A DNA stretch of 64,000 nucleotides from Rhodanobacter sp. L36 (GCF_009765755.1 NZ_LMUV01000002.1:248001-312000); one strand, 5' to 3'; shown: positions 44,382 to 55,140, counted from the stretch's first letter. Translations and numbers: made by a program. Notes: generated by a model not told the origin, from the sequence alone.

Positions 44382-46589
44382 TTACTGCAACGTGTCGCTC
44401 AGAATACGCGGTGTCACGAAGATCAGCAGCTCGGCCTTGGTGGCGGAACGATCCGTGCTGCGGAAAAGAACGCCGAGGCCGGGGATGTCACCCAAGCCGG
44501 GAACCTTGGAAATCGTGTTGCTCTTGTTGACTTCGTAGATGCCGCCCAGAACCACCGTTTGACCGTTGTCGACCAGCACGGACGTGTTGAGCTCGCGCGT
44601 ATCGATGATCGGCACCTGGCCGCTGCCTGGCACGGTGATGTAGCTGTTCAATGCATCCTTCTTGACGTTGATCGCCAAATAGACGCGATTGTCGGCAGTA
44701 ATCGTCGGCGTCACCTTCAGCTCCAGCACGGCATCCTTGAACTGCACCGTGGCGGTACCGCTGCCCGGTGCGCTGCCAGCACTGTTCTGATACGTGACGT
44801 AGCCAATCTCCTGGCCTTGGCGAATCACCGCCTCCTGCTGATTGGCCGTGATGACGCGTGGGCTTGAAATCACTTCGCCACGACCTTCGGACTGTGCAGC
44901 CGACAGCTCCAGATCGACGGAATAGTTGGCACCCAGAATCGCCAGACCCAGCGTGCTGGCCGTCCCCTGTGCGGGACTCGCCGGCAGGCTTACGTTGAAA
45001 CCACTGGTAGCGCTGCCGCCCGCCGCGCTGCTGCCTATCGAGATGACGTTACCACCGCCAAGGCCGTTTGCGAGATTGGAACCGGCACCTGTGTTGCTTT
45101 GCCGACCACCGATGCCGAACTTTGCACCGAGGTCGCGGGTGAAGCTTTCAGTGGCCACCACGATGCGCGATTCGATCAGCACCTGTTGTACCGGCTTGTC
45201 GAGTACGGCGATGAGATCGCGCAGTTGCTTGATCTTGTCCGGCGTATCGTTGATCAGCAGCGTATTGGTGCGTTCATCGAAGGACACGCTGCCTCGCGTG
45301 GAAAGAAAGCCGCGGGAAGTGTTGGAGCTGGTACTGCCGCCGCCGCCCTGGCTTTGCATGCTGCCGGTTGTGAGCAACGTGGCGATGTCTTTGGCCTTGC
45401 CATAGCTGATTGGCACATAGTCGGTGACCAGCTCGGCAGTGTCCTGTGCCTTGAGCTTGGCGTCCGCAACGTCCTGCTCATACTTGGCGAGTTCGCCTTG
45501 CGGCGCGACCCAGATGACGTTTCCGTTGCGACGCTTGTCGAGACTCTTGGCGCGGAGAATCACGTCCAGGGCCTGATCCCACGGCACGTTGTCCAAACGC
45601 AATGTCACGCTGCCGCCGACGCTGTCGGAGGCGACGAGGTTGAGTTTCGACACGTCGGCAATCAGCTGCAATGCGGAGCGTACCGGGATGTCCTGGAAGT
45701 TGAAGGTGACCCGCGATCCGCTGTAACCCGGCTCCTGGCCCGGTCTTGCTGCAGCAGCAGCTTTGGCATCCATCTTTTTCGGCGCAACCTCGACCACGTA
45801 CTGGTCGGCGGTCTGGTAAGCCGATGTATCGACATTTCCCTTGACCGTGATTTCCATCTTCGCGCCACCACCCATGCCGGCGCGCGTGACGATCGATTGA
45901 ACGGGCGTGGCGAAGTCCAACGTATCCAGGCGTTGCGCAAGATTGGCGGGCAGGTTCGCGTGATCGATGCTCACCAGCACCTTGTCACCCTTGTGCGTCA
46001 TCTGCGCGTTGGAACCGCCGCCGCTGAAACTGATCAGCACGCGACCTTCGCCATTGGGCCCGCGACGGAAATCGATGTTCGAAATCGCCGGGCCATCCAT
46101 CGAGGAGGGCAGGGCCTTGGACGGATCGATCGTCGCCACGGTCGTGATGGTTTGATCGGACGTACCGTTATTGACCGTCAATATGAGGCTGTTACCAACG
46201 ACTCGCGAGCGATAGGTCGATTCGCGCATCAACTCGACCACGACGCGTGTACGACCGCCGGCTTCCACCGAGGAAACCCCCGAGGTCGAGCCCTTTCCGA
46301 CATCGAGATGGCGCGGCGCGGCGTTGTCCGTATCGGCAAAGTCGACGGCGATGCGCGGCGGATTTCCCGTCGTGAAGATTTTTGGCTGGGGCACCGGGCC
46401 GCCGCCGAAGTCCATGTGCAGCTCGACGGCGCCGCCAGGCAGTGCCTCGTAGCTGACATTCTTCAGCGTCGTGCCGGCTGCCGCTGCGGCCTGGGCCCAG
46501 GTGGCGCCGGCCACCAGCAGGCCGATCAGGATGTAACGGCTTGCATGGCGCATGACACGGCCCCGGACGGATTGGATTTGATTGGTCAT
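44382..46589 (-). CDS. pilQ: Type IV pilus secretin PilQ
   Basis: The outer-membrane pore through which the pilus leaves the cell. 735 residues from the chosen ATG. Signal peptide (YILIGLLVAGATWAQA), two AMIN domains (LKNVSYEALPGGAVELHMDF near 35 and ISNIDFRRGPNGEGRVLISF near 165) that bind peptidoglycan, an STN/N0 part (VTFNFQDIPVRSALQLIADV near 295), N1 (VTDYVPISYGKAKDIATLL near 385) and the C-terminal secretin domain with VLIESRIVVATESFTRDLG near 475 and GGIYEVNKSNTISKVPGLGDIPGLGVLF near 690. AGGGG eight bases before 46589 favours that start; an ATG at 46613 overlapping the pilP stop is the alternative. Confidence 0.95.
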   Translation of the reverse strand: MTNQIQSVRGRVMRHASRYILIGLLVAGATWAQAAAAAGTTLKNVSYEALPGGAVELHMDFGGGPVPQPKIFTTGNPPRIAVDFADTDNAAPRHLDVGKGSTSGVSSVEAGGRTRVVVELMRESTYRSRVVGNSLILTVNNGTSDQTITTVATIDPSKALPSSMDGPAISNIDFRRGPNGEGRVLISFSGGGSNAQMTHKGDKVLVSIDHANLPANLAQRLDTLDFATPVQSIVTRAGMGGGAKMEITVKGNVDTSAYQTADQYVVEVAPKKMDAKAAAAARPGQEPGYSGSRVTFNFQDIPVRSALQLIADVSKLNLVASDSVGGSVTLRLDNVPWDQALDVILRAKSLDKRRNGNVIWVAPQGELAKYEQDVADAKLKAQDTAELVTDYVPISYGKAKDIATLLTTGSMQSQGGGGSTSSNTSRGFLSTRGSVSFDERTNTLLINDTPDKIKQLRDLIAVLDKPVQQVLIESRIVVATESFTRDLGAKFGIGGRQSNTGAGSNLANGLGGGNVISIGSSAAGGSATSGFNVSLPASPAQGTASTLGLAILGANYSVDLELSAAQSEGRGEVISSPRVITANQQEAVIRQGQEIGYVTYQNSAGSAPGSGTATVQFKDAVLELKVTPTITADNRVYLAINVKKDALNSYITVPGSGQVPIIDTRELNTSVLVDNGQTVVLGGIYEVNKSNTISKVPGLGDIPGLGVLFRSTDRSATKAELLIFVTPRILSDTLQ

Positions 46590-46609
46590 TGCATCAGCCC
46601 CTGAATTTC

Positions 46610-47152
46610 TCATTTCTCGTCGAGCGCGATGCTGGCCGGACGTTCCATCCAGCCACCATTACCGTTGGATACAAGCTCGACCAGATCGATGCTGCTTTCA
46701 CTGATGGCGGTCACGTGGCCGTAGTTCTGACCCATGTACTCGCCGGTATGCACGCGATGGATGACGCCGCCCGGATCCTTGACCAGCACCTCCATGGAAG
46801 ACCCAGCACCAAGCGTGCCAACCATCTTCAAACTGTCCAGTGCGAACTTTTCCAACGGCTGCTGCGCCCGGTTGGCATCCGGCCTGGGACCGCTGGTCGA
46901 AGCGTTGCTCTGCAATTCGGTGGTACTCGGACTGAACGGGTCACGTTTGTCCTGATCTTCGTACTTGAACGTTTCGAATGTCTTGATAACCGGCAGCGGC
47001 TGGATCGGCGCACCTTTCTTGGCTTTCTCTTGCGCAACCCAGTCATGCAGATCCGACATGCCGCGGGTGCAACCGCTGAGGATCAGAGCGACGCATAGGG
47101 TCACTAGCGCGCGTACTGCGTGGGACGGTTTGATGGCGGAGAAAATGTTCAT
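46610..47152 (-). CDS. pilP: Type IV pilus inner-membrane lipoprotein PilP
   Basis: A 180-residue lipoprotein with lipobox LSGC (Cys near residue 28). It binds the PilNO dimer and links it to the N0 domain of PilQ. A disordered linker with the PIQPLPVIKTFETFKYEDQDKRDPFSP segment (residues 49-75) is the PilN/O-binding region; the C-terminal beta domain starts at about 95 (LEKFALDSLKMVGTLG, then VHTGEYMGQNYGHV). Its start overlaps the pilO stop by 4 bp (ATGA) and it precedes pilQ. Confidence 0.95.
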   Translation of the reverse strand: MNIFSAIKPSHAVRALVTLCVALILSGCTRGMSDLHDWVAQEKAKKGAPIQPLPVIKTFETFKYEDQDKRDPFSPSTTELQSNASTSGPRPDANRAQQPLEKFALDSLKMVGTLGAGSSMEVLVKDPGGVIHRVHTGEYMGQNYGHVTAISESSIDLVELVSNGNGGWMERPASIALDEK

Positions 47153-47802
47153 TTCTTCACCCCCGCCTTGGCCTTGTCAGCGGCGGCGCTTTCTTCATCG
47201 TCGAGATAGCGGTAAGTCTTCACGGTTCCTTCGAGCACAAGTCTGCCGTCGCCCGGCGCATCGCCCTTGGTTGGCGTCTTGGGCGTCAGCGAAACATCGT
47301 GCAGGGTGAGAATCACGACTCGCGGCAGCGATGCGACGCCGCTGATGAAGGTGCCGAACTGATGATAGGTGCCAGTGAGACGCAGCGTGATGGGCTTCTC
47401 GGCGTAGAAATCCTTCGGAGTTTCCGGGCCTGGCTGGAAGAGGTCGCTCTCCAGACCTGCCGACAGCGCGGTCTGAGAGATATCGACCAGCAATTCGGGC
47501 ATTTCCGTTCTGCTGGGAAGCTGACGCAGCAACTGACGCAGCATGTCCTGCATTTCGTCGAGCTGCTGTTGCAGCGCTTCGAGATTGACCGCCTTGGCCT
47601 GCTTGGTGGAAAACTCCTGCTTGAGTTGATCCTCCTTGCCTACCAGCGAGGCCAGATTGTCCTGCTGATCGCTGACGTGTAGGTACCAGCCAGCAAGAAC
47701 CACGATGGCAAACAGTAATCCGGTGAAGAAAATCTTTACCGATTGCGGCCAGCCACCGACATTGTTGCGATCGAGGTTGCGAATATCGTTGAACAAACTC
47801 AT
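47149..47802 (-). CDS. pilO: Type IV pilus alignment protein PilO
   Basis: A 217-residue bitopic inner-membrane protein. It starts with the MSLFNDIRNLDRNNVGGWP cytoplasmic segment, one helix at about 24-43 (VKIFFTGLLFAIVVLAGWYL), a coiled coil (about 50-95, KEDQLKQEFSTKQAKAVNLE) and a periplasmic ferredoxin-like core with ITLRLTGTYHQFGTFISGVASLPRVVIL near 132-160. It dimerises with PilN. Overlaps both neighbours by 4 bp. Confidence 0.95.
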   Translation of the reverse strand: MSLFNDIRNLDRNNVGGWPQSVKIFFTGLLFAIVVLAGWYLHVSDQQDNLASLVGKEDQLKQEFSTKQAKAVNLEALQQQLDEMQDMLRQLLRQLPSRTEMPELLVDISQTALSAGLESDLFQPGPETPKDFYAEKPITLRLTGTYHQFGTFISGVASLPRVVILTLHDVSLTPKTPTKGDAPGDGRLVLEGTVKTYRYLDDEESAAADKAKAGVKK

Positions 47803-48538
47803 GGCTTGGCTCCCCCCGTGGCAGCCGCGCTCGTTGGTTTCGCCGGTACCGTCGCAGGCGCAACGCTCGCAGATTTGGCGGGCATGCCTGCCATCGCCTT
47901 CGCCATGGAACCCAATACCGCAGGAACCGCAGGAGCTGCCGTGGTGCTGCTGGCACCCGGCACCGCTGAACCGTCACCACCATCAGGCTGATCCGCCTTG
48001 GGACGGCTGAGTGCAACGTCCAGCCCGAACGTATAAGGCATACGGGTGGAATCGTGACTGTTTTCGGTTTTGCGCAGATCAGCGTGACCCATCCACGGCG
48101 ATGATTCGATGTTGCGCATGTACTCGGCGACACTGGCGTTCGACGACGCCACGCCGTCCAGCGACATGGACTGGCCGTTCTGCTTGAGCGCGTCCAGGCG
48201 TGCGTTCGAGGGGATCGTTTTCACCAGTTCGTCGAACAGGTGAACCATCTGCGAACGATCCGCCTGCAGTTGCTCGATGATCTGCTTGCGCGCCAGCAGG
48301 TGACTGCGAACTGTTTCCAGATCCTTGATCTTGGCGATCCGTGCGTCGAGACTTTTTATTTCGGTCTGCAGATATCCATTGCGGTCATTCTGGTTGTCGA
48401 TGCGCTGATCCATCCAGAAAACCCACAGCAGCAGCACACCAAGTGCCACTACGAAGGCGGCCCCCAGCTGCATGTAGAACTCGCGCTCGCGCTGCTTGCG
48501 TCGCGCGGCTCGCCACGGGAGTAGGTTGACGTGTGCCA

Positions 48539-48539
<1 letters not shown>
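47799..48539 (-). CDS. pilN: Type IV pilus alignment protein PilN
   Basis: A 246-residue bitopic protein. The extreme N-terminus MAHVNLLPWRAARRKQRERE contains the INLLPWR motif that inserts into PilM. One helix at about 24-45 (GAAFVVALGVLLLWVFWMDQ), coiled coil 50-90, ferredoxin-like domain to about 175. The last 60 residues are Ala/Pro-rich (AAPAVPAVLGSMAKAMAGMP) and longer than in many PilN. The ATG at 48539 shares one base with the pilM stop, which sets the start; the frame upstream lies over pilM. Confidence 0.95.
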
Positions 48540-49615
<1,076 letters not shown>

Positions 49616-49656
49616 CTAACGCCCCTGGCCAGAGTCCTGGCGGGATGCGCAGTGGC

Positions 49657-49685
49657 ATTAAATCGAAAAATTAACGCAATGGCAA
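49657..49685 (-). promoter_or_regulatory. Putative sigma-70 promoter of pilMNOPQ
   Basis: On the minus strand TTGCCA (49685-49680), 17 bases, TTTAAT (49662-49657). The -10 lies 60 bases before the pilM GTG. Only the consensus fit supports it. Confidence 0.5.
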
Positions 49686-49784
49686 CGGTCTACGGAAACT
49701 TTCTCATGTGATTCGCGTGATGCCCAACACATTTGGATCATCGCCTCAAGGTGGCGCAACCCTTGCTTGAGTCGACCGCGCCTC

Positions 49785-49812
49785 ATGTCAGGAATACTGC
49801 AACATCTATACT
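49785..49812 (+). promoter_or_regulatory. Putative promoter of mrcA
   Basis: A near-consensus -10 TATACT (49807-49812) stands 37 bases before the mrcA ATG. The -35 is poor: ATGTCA at 49785-49790 with a 16-base spacer. Weak call resting on the -10. Confidence 0.35.
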
Positions 49813-49849
49813 CTGGCATGTTTTGACTCAGGTCTCGCTATTCCACACC

Positions 49850-52369
49850 ATGCGAATTTTCAAGCGTTTGTTGCGCTGGGCTTTGATCCTGGCTTTTAGC
49901 GGGTTGCTCCTGACAGTCGTTGCCGTCGGTGTGGCTTATTGGTTGATCGCACCGAACCTGCCATCCGTGGCGGGACTCAAGGACACGCGCATGCAGTTGC
50001 CATTGCGTGTGTTGAGCGCGGATGGAAAATTGATCGCGACCTTTGGCGAAACGCGGCGCATCCCCGTCGCCATTGCGAATGTCCCTGATCTGCTGAAACA
50101 CGCCGTGTTGTCGGCGGAGGACGCGGATTTCTATCACCATCCTGGCGTTGACTGGCACGGCATCGCACGCGCGGGTTGGCATGTCATCGTGACGGGCGGC
50201 GACAAGGGACCGGGCGGCTCGACCATCACGCAGCAAGTCGCGCGAAACTTTTACCTCAGCCCGGAAAAACTCTATTCGCGCAAGCTCGCGGAAATCTTCA
50301 TCGCGCTGCGAATCGAGCACGAGTTGAGCAAGGACCAGATTCTGGAGCTCTATCTCAACAAGATGTTTCTCGGGCATCGTGCCTACGGTGTCGGTGCCGC
50401 TGCTGCCTACTACTTCGGCAAGACGATCGATCAGCTCACGCCGGCCGAATGCGCGCTGATTGCATCGACATTCCAGCTGCCCTCGGTCGTGAACCCGCTC
50501 AACAGTCCAACCCGCGCCATCGCACGGCGCAATTGGGTCTTGGGTGAGATGCTGCGGCATCAGTACATCACCAAGCCGGTATTCGATCAGGCAGTCGCCG
50601 AACCGAACCATGCGTTTCCGCACGAGCAGCCGATCGAAGTCGACGCGCCATATCTGGCGGAGATGGTTCGTCGTCAGGTGCTCGACAGACTCGGCAACGA
50701 AGCATTGACTGAAGGTTACGTGGTGAAAACCACGGTTCCGAGCGCGCGGCAACAAGCGGCTCTGGAAGCCGTGCGGGACGGATTGTCGATCTACGACCAT
50801 CGCCACGGCTGGCGCGGACCCGAGGCGCACGAAGATTTGCCCGAAAGCGCTGGCGATGCGGATAACGATCGCCTGCTTTCCGGCTACGCCGAGATATCCG
50901 GCCTGAAGCCAGGACTGGTGATGGCAAGCGACACGAAACAGGCGACAGTTTATCTGTCGAGCCAGCAGAGCGTGACGCTGGATCTGGCGGCGATGAGTTG
51001 GGCGCGTCCGCACATCAACGACGACCGTGTCGGAGCGGCGCCGACCAACGTATCCAGCGTGCTCAAGCGTGGCGATATTGTCAGGCTGTCGCACAATGAC
51101 AAGGGCGAGTGGCAACTGGATCAGATACCCAAGGCGCAGGTCGCCTTGACCTCGGTGAACCCCGAAGACGGTTCGATCCAGGCACTGGTCGGCGGCTTCA
51201 ATTTCGGGCGCAGCAAATTCAATCGCGCGGTGATGGCCGCGCGCCAGCCAGGCTCGAGTTTCAAGCCGTATCTTTATTCGGCTGCTTTCGAGCGAGGGTT
51301 CACGCCATCGTCGATCATCAACGACGCACCGATTGCCCTGCCCGATCCATCGCGGCCCGGCGGCGTGTGGACACCGTCGAACGATGACGACAAGTTCGCC
51401 GGCCCGATGCGTCTACGCGAAGCGCTGGTGCAGTCGAAGAACCTGGTTTCAGTGCGTCTGCTCGACGCCATCGGCGTGCGCTACGCCCGCGACTACGTCA
51501 CCCGCTTCGGTCTTCCGCTCGATTCGCTGCCGGCGAATTTGTCGATGGCGCTCGGCACCGCGTCGGTTTCACCGATGGGCATGGCTCGCGGCTACGCGGT
51601 CTTCGCCAACGGTGGTTTTCTCGTCACGCCGTACTTCATCAGCGAGATCGATGACCGAAACGGCAAGCCGATCTATCAGGCCAATCCGGCGCGTGCGTGC
51701 CGCAATTGCCAGGAGCGCCTGCTGGACAACAGTCAGCCGGGTCCGCCACCTGCCGACATGATCAAGACACCTGCCAATAACGTCGCCACAGCGACGCCGG
51801 CGACGACCAGCAGCGTGGACGGCGTGGGCGAAGCTGTGCTGCCGGCCGACGTCCATGGCAACAGCGCGCATCCGCCAGTACTTGCGCCGCGAGTCATCGA
51901 CACGCGCAACGACTTCCTGGTCACGTCCCTGATGAAAGACGTGATTCTCCGCGGTACGGGTTTCGCTGCGAAAGCACTCAATCGTCCCGACCTGGCGGGA
52001 AAAACCGGGTCCACCAACGACCATCGCGATGCCTGGTTCGTCGGGTTCAATGGCGATCTGTCCACGGCCGTCTGGGTCGGGTTCGACGACTACAGCTCGC
52101 TCGGCCACGGCGAGTTCGGCGCCAAGGCGGCGCTGCCGATCTGGATGGATTTCATGGGTACGGCGCTGAAGGGCATGCCGTTGAACACCTTGCCGATGCC
52201 GCCCGGCATCAGTACGGTACAGATCAACCGCGACAGTGGGCTGCCCACTTCCGCCGATGATCCCAACAGCATGAATGAAATATTCAAAGTGGAGGACGTC
52301 GATCGCCTGCGTACTCAGGCCACCCAGCAGAAGGACCAGGATCAGCAACACGCCTACGATATCTTCTGA
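49850..52369 (+). CDS. mrcA: Penicillin-binding protein 1A (bifunctional glycosyltransferase/transpeptidase)
   Basis: Class A PBP of 839 residues that polymerises lipid II and cross-links peptidoglycan. One helix (about 8-33), a GT51 domain with catalytic Glu90 in LSAEDADFYHHPGVD, GGSTITQQVARNFYLS near 122 and the RKLAEIFIALRIEHELSKDQILELYLNKMFLG block. An OB-like insert (about 305-415) is typical of 1A. The transpeptidase has SSFKP (active Ser) near 470, SKN near 530 and KTGS near 715. A flexible Cys-, Pro- and Thr-rich insert (about 610-670) separates the last motifs. The frame is open to 49733, but the ATG at 49850 begins the membrane anchor. Divergent from pilM. Confidence 0.95.
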   Translation: MRIFKRLLRWALILAFSGLLLTVVAVGVAYWLIAPNLPSVAGLKDTRMQLPLRVLSADGKLIATFGETRRIPVAIANVPDLLKHAVLSAEDADFYHHPGVDWHGIARAGWHVIVTGGDKGPGGSTITQQVARNFYLSPEKLYSRKLAEIFIALRIEHELSKDQILELYLNKMFLGHRAYGVGAAAAYYFGKTIDQLTPAECALIASTFQLPSVVNPLNSPTRAIARRNWVLGEMLRHQYITKPVFDQAVAEPNHAFPHEQPIEVDAPYLAEMVRRQVLDRLGNEALTEGYVVKTTVPSARQQAALEAVRDGLSIYDHRHGWRGPEAHEDLPESAGDADNDRLLSGYAEISGLKPGLVMASDTKQATVYLSSQQSVTLDLAAMSWARPHINDDRVGAAPTNVSSVLKRGDIVRLSHNDKGEWQLDQIPKAQVALTSVNPEDGSIQALVGGFNFGRSKFNRAVMAARQPGSSFKPYLYSAAFERGFTPSSIINDAPIALPDPSRPGGVWTPSNDDDKFAGPMRLREALVQSKNLVSVRLLDAIGVRYARDYVTRFGLPLDSLPANLSMALGTASVSPMGMARGYAVFANGGFLVTPYFISEIDDRNGKPIYQANPARACRNCQERLLDNSQPGPPPADMIKTPANNVATATPATTSSVDGVGEAVLPADVHGNSAHPPVLAPRVIDTRNDFLVTSLMKDVILRGTGFAAKALNRPDLAGKTGSTNDHRDAWFVGFNGDLSTAVWVGFDDYSSLGHGEFGAKAALPIWMDFMGTALKGMPLNTLPMPPGISTVQINRDSGLPTSADDPNSMNEIFKVEDVDRLRTQATQQKDQDQQHAYDIF

Positions 52370-52425
52370 TTGATCGGCGGCAGGACGTCACCTGTCGCCG
52401 ATCACCGAACGACGAGGATCACGCC

Positions 52426-53097
52426 ATGACCCGAGGCGAACATCACCGCATTCACGCGCACGACCGCCTGCAACGCAACCGCGTCCGAATAGCCCAGGAA
52501 GCCGCCCGCCTGATGAGCGAGCACGGCATCCGCGATTTCCACCATGCCAAACTGAAAGCCGCCGAACGGCTGGGCATTCTCGATACGCAGGCGCTGCCGC
52601 GCAATCTGGAAATCGAACAGGCATTGCGTGAACACCAGCGCCTGTTTCTCGCCGACAGCCAACCGGAACTGCTGCAGCAACGACGCGAGGCGGCCGTAGA
52701 GGCGATGCGTTTTCTAGCGGACTTCGAACCCCGGCTCGTTGGCGCCGTTCTCGAAGGCACGGCCGATGCGCACTCGGCCGTTTGCCTGCATGTTTTCAGC
52801 GACGACCCGGATGCCGTTGCGCGTTATCTTCGCGATCAGGGTGTGCCGATCGAAACGCAGACGCGCAGGCTTCGCAACAGTCGCGAGGAACAGCCGGAGT
52901 ATCCCGTGCTGTTGTTCGCCGCCGGCAATTTGCCTTTCGATCTCACCGTGCTGCCCCGCGACGCCTTGCGTCAGGCGCCACTCGATCGCGTCGACGAGCG
53001 GCCCATGCGACGCGCTTCGTTGGCGCAAGTTGAAATCATGCTGGCGCAAAACGACGACGATGCCTTCGAGCAGCAACTGAATCGGGCATTGCGTTGA
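52426..53097 (+). CDS. Conserved protein of unknown function, nucleotidyltransferase-like fold suspected
   Basis: A 223-residue soluble protein. Residues 15-75 are helical (RVRIAQEAARLMSEHGIRDFHHAKLKAAERLG, then ALPRNLEIEQALREHQRLF). The second half has FEPRLVGAVLEGTADAHSAVCLHVFSDDPDAVARYL and LPFDLTVLPRDALRQAPLDRVDERPMRRASLAQVEIML. The Gly-Thr-Ala-x-x-His-Ser strand followed by an Asp-rich segment recalls minimal nucleotidyltransferases, although the standard GS...D-x-D is not clean. I know similar conserved hypotheticals in this order but no function. It follows mrcA by 56 bp in the same direction and ends at a strong bidirectional terminator, so co-transcription is possible. Confidence 0.75.
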   Translation: MTRGEHHRIHAHDRLQRNRVRIAQEAARLMSEHGIRDFHHAKLKAAERLGILDTQALPRNLEIEQALREHQRLFLADSQPELLQQRREAAVEAMRFLADFEPRLVGAVLEGTADAHSAVCLHVFSDDPDAVARYLRDQGVPIETQTRRLRNSREEQPEYPVLLFAAGNLPFDLTVLPRDALRQAPLDRVDERPMRRASLAQVEIMLAQNDDDAFEQQLNRALR

Positions 53098-53127
53098 CAC
53101 GCTGACGGTGAGCCACGTGCGCCAGAC

Positions 53128-53157
53128 AAAAAAAGCCCGGCATGCCGGGCTTTTTTT
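53128..53157. terminator. Bidirectional intrinsic terminator between the unknown gene and gltA
   Basis: A perfect palindrome AGCCCGGCATGCCGGGCT (53134-53151) with A-runs before and T-runs after. Serves both convergent genes. Confidence 0.9.
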
Positions 53158-53206
53158 CTTTATTCCAGAATCGCTAATCCGCAGACCGGCAATGTGACTC
53201 GATAAC

Positions 53207-54502
53207 TCAGCGCTCGTCCGCCGGCTTGTAATCGCGCACGTCGGCGCCGGTGTAGATCTGCCGCGGACGACCGATCCGCGATCCCGGTGTTTCGTGCTGC
53301 TCGATCCAATGTGCGATCCAGCCCGACGTACGCGCGATGGCGAACATCACGGTGAACATCTCGGTCGGGATGCCCAGCGCCTTGTAGATCAGGCCCGAGT
53401 AGAAATCGACATTCGGATAGAGCTTGCGCTCGACGAAATAGTCGTCCTTGAGCGCAGCCTCTTCCAGCTTGAGCGCCACTTCAAGCAGCGGATCGTTGAC
53501 GCCCAGTTCGTCCAGCACCTTGTGGCACATCTCGCGAATGATCTTGGCGCGCGGATCGAAGTTCTTGTAAACGCGATGACCGAAACCCATCAGACGAAAA
53601 CTGTCGTTCTTGTCCTTGGCGCGCAGCACGGCCTTCTCGACCTGATCGGCCGTACCGATTTCGTTCAACTGCTTGAGCACGGCTTCGTTGGCCCCACCAT
53701 GCGCGGGACCCCACAGCGCAGTGATGCCCGCGGCGACCGATGCGTACGGATTGGCACCGGTGGAACCGACCAGGCGAACGGTCGAAGTCGACGCATTCTG
53801 TTCGTGGTCGGCGTGCAGGATGAACAGCAAATCCAGCGCCTTCGCCACCACCGGCTTCAACTCCAGCGGCTCGCTCGGCACTTCAAACATCATGTGCAGA
53901 AAACGGTCGACGTAGGACAGGTTGTTGCGCGGATAGCGGAACGGCCAGCCGATCGAATAGCGATAACACGCGGCGGCGATCGTCGGCATCTTGGCAATCA
54001 GGCGGATTGCGGCAAGTTTGCGATCGGCCGAATCGTCGACGTCCAGATCGTCGTGATAGAACGCCGACAGCGAGGCCACCGCAGCGGCCAGCATGGCCAT
54101 CGGATGTGCGTCGTGATGGAAGCCTTGGAAAAAATTCTTCTGCGCCTCGTGCATCATCGTGTGATGCGTGATCTCGTGATCGAAGCTGTCGAACTCGGTC
54201 TTGCTGGGAAGCTCACCGTTGAGCAACAGATACGCCACTTCGAGGAAGCTGGATTTCTCGGCGAGCTGCTCGATCGGATAACCGCGGTAAAGCAGCACGC
54301 CTTCGTCGCCATCGATGTAGGTGATCGCGCTCTTGGTACTGGCCGTACTGCCATAGCCCGGGTCGTAGGTGAAGTGACCGGTGTCCTTGTACAACGTGCC
54401 GATGTCGATGCACGCGGGGCCGAGTGTGCCGCTGATCAATGGCAATTCGCTGCTGCGCTGGCTCGACTCGTCCACCAGCTTGACGATCTTGGAATCAGAC
54501 AC
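53207..54502 (-). CDS. gltA: Citrate synthase (type II, hexameric class)
   Basis: Condenses oxaloacetate and acetyl-CoA in the first step of the TCA cycle. 431 residues, close to E. coli GltA (427). Landmarks: [38 protein letters not shown] near 45-80, [15 protein letters not shown], the active-site His in [50 protein letters not shown] (spanning 235-285), [14 protein letters not shown] near 310 with the second His, and catalytic Asp in [15 protein letters not shown] near 365. Start: a GTG at 54502 preceded by a perfect AAGGAGG five bases away; the in-frame ATG at 54517 would place that site inside the gene. Confidence 0.96.
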   Translation of the reverse strand: MSDSKIVKLVDESSQRSSELPLISGTLGPACIDIGTLYKDTGHFTYDPGYGSTASTKSAITYIDGDEGVLLYRGYPIEQLAEKSSFLEVAYLLLNGELPSKTEFDSFDHEITHHTMMHEAQKNFFQGFHHDAHPMAMLAAAVASLSAFYHDDLDVDDSADRKLAAIRLIAKMPTIAAACYRYSIGWPFRYPRNNLSYVDRFLHMMFEVPSEPLELKPVVAKALDLLFILHADHEQNASTSTVRLVGSTGANPYASVAAGITALWGPAHGGANEAVLKQLNEIGTADQVEKAVLRAKDKNDSFRLMGFGHRVYKNFDPRAKIIREMCHKVLDELGVNDPLLEVALKLEEAALKDDYFVERKLYPNVDFYSGLIYKALGIPTEMFTVMFAIARTSGWIAHWIEQHETPGSRIGRPRQIYTGADVRDYKPADER

Positions 54503-54507
54503 GAAAA

Positions 54508-54514
54508 CCTCCTT
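54508..54514 (-). promoter_or_regulatory. gltA: Full-consensus ribosome binding site that decides the gltA start
   Basis: AAGGAGG, five bases before GTG 54502. Pipelines preferring ATG would choose 54517 and add five residues (MKEVF), burying this site. Confidence 0.7.
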
Positions 54515-54689
54515 CATGTGGGTCACCACCGGCGGCGACCGCATGACGGCGCCGTCCGGCGAGGGGAATGCTCGACATGGCATGCCGGGGAAAACATGCG
54601 ATGCATCGGACGCCGTGGGCGTCTGTCACTCATCATTATCGCACAAGGTCCAACGAACCTTCGACAGCGCATGGTTGAAATGCGGACGC

Positions 54690-54725
54690 AAAAAAACACG
54701 GGGCGAGATGACTCGCCCCGTGTTT
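54690..54725 (-). terminator. Intrinsic terminator of rpmE2
   Basis: A 13-bp perfect stem (54713-54725 with 54694-54706, six-base loop) read on the minus strand, followed by T7 (54696-54690, part of which also pairs). It is about 60 bp after rpmE2 and about 190 bp before gltA. Confidence 0.88.
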
Positions 54726-54783
54726 CATTGAAAACTTGCCTGGTCGAATCCGGTCGTCGCGCAAGCGATAACCACGCAAACAC

Positions 54784-55038
54784 TTATTCCTTGGTCGTAC
54801 CCGCATAGCGGCGACGGAACTTGTCCACGCGACCGCCCACGTCAAGCGTCTTCTGCTTGCCGGTGTAGAACGGGTGCGAATGGCTCGAGATATCCACCTT
54901 GATCAGCGGGTACTCGTTGCCGTCTTCCCACTTGATGGTTTCCTTGCTGGACATGGTCGACTTGGTCAAAAACGCAAAGTCGGACGACAGGTCCTGGAAT
55001 ACCACCGGCTTGTTGTTCGGATGGATATCGGGCTTCAT
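54784..55038 (-). CDS. rpmE2: Ribosomal protein bL31, type B (zinc-free)
   Basis: An 84-residue ribosomal protein. The start [28 protein letters not shown] and [36 protein letters not shown] are diagnostic for the type B form. It contains no cysteine, so it cannot bind the zinc held by type A L31; in bacteria with both, type B replaces it in zinc starvation. No Zur box was recognised upstream, and whether a type A copy exists elsewhere is not visible. The ATG at 55038 gives the normal length; the frame is open 57 bases further. Confidence 0.95.
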   Translation of the reverse strand: MKPDIHPNNKPVVFQDLSSDFAFLTKSTMSSKETIKWEDGNEYPLIKVDISSHSHPFYTGKQKTLDVGGRVDKFRRRYAGTTKE

Positions 55039-55140
55039 GACGGGCTCAAAGCTGGGGTGAAAAGAGCGGCATTGTAACGGCGATTCGTGAAGCATCGCAA
55101 CCCGCGACCACTTTCAACACCACGCTGTCACCCGATCGAT

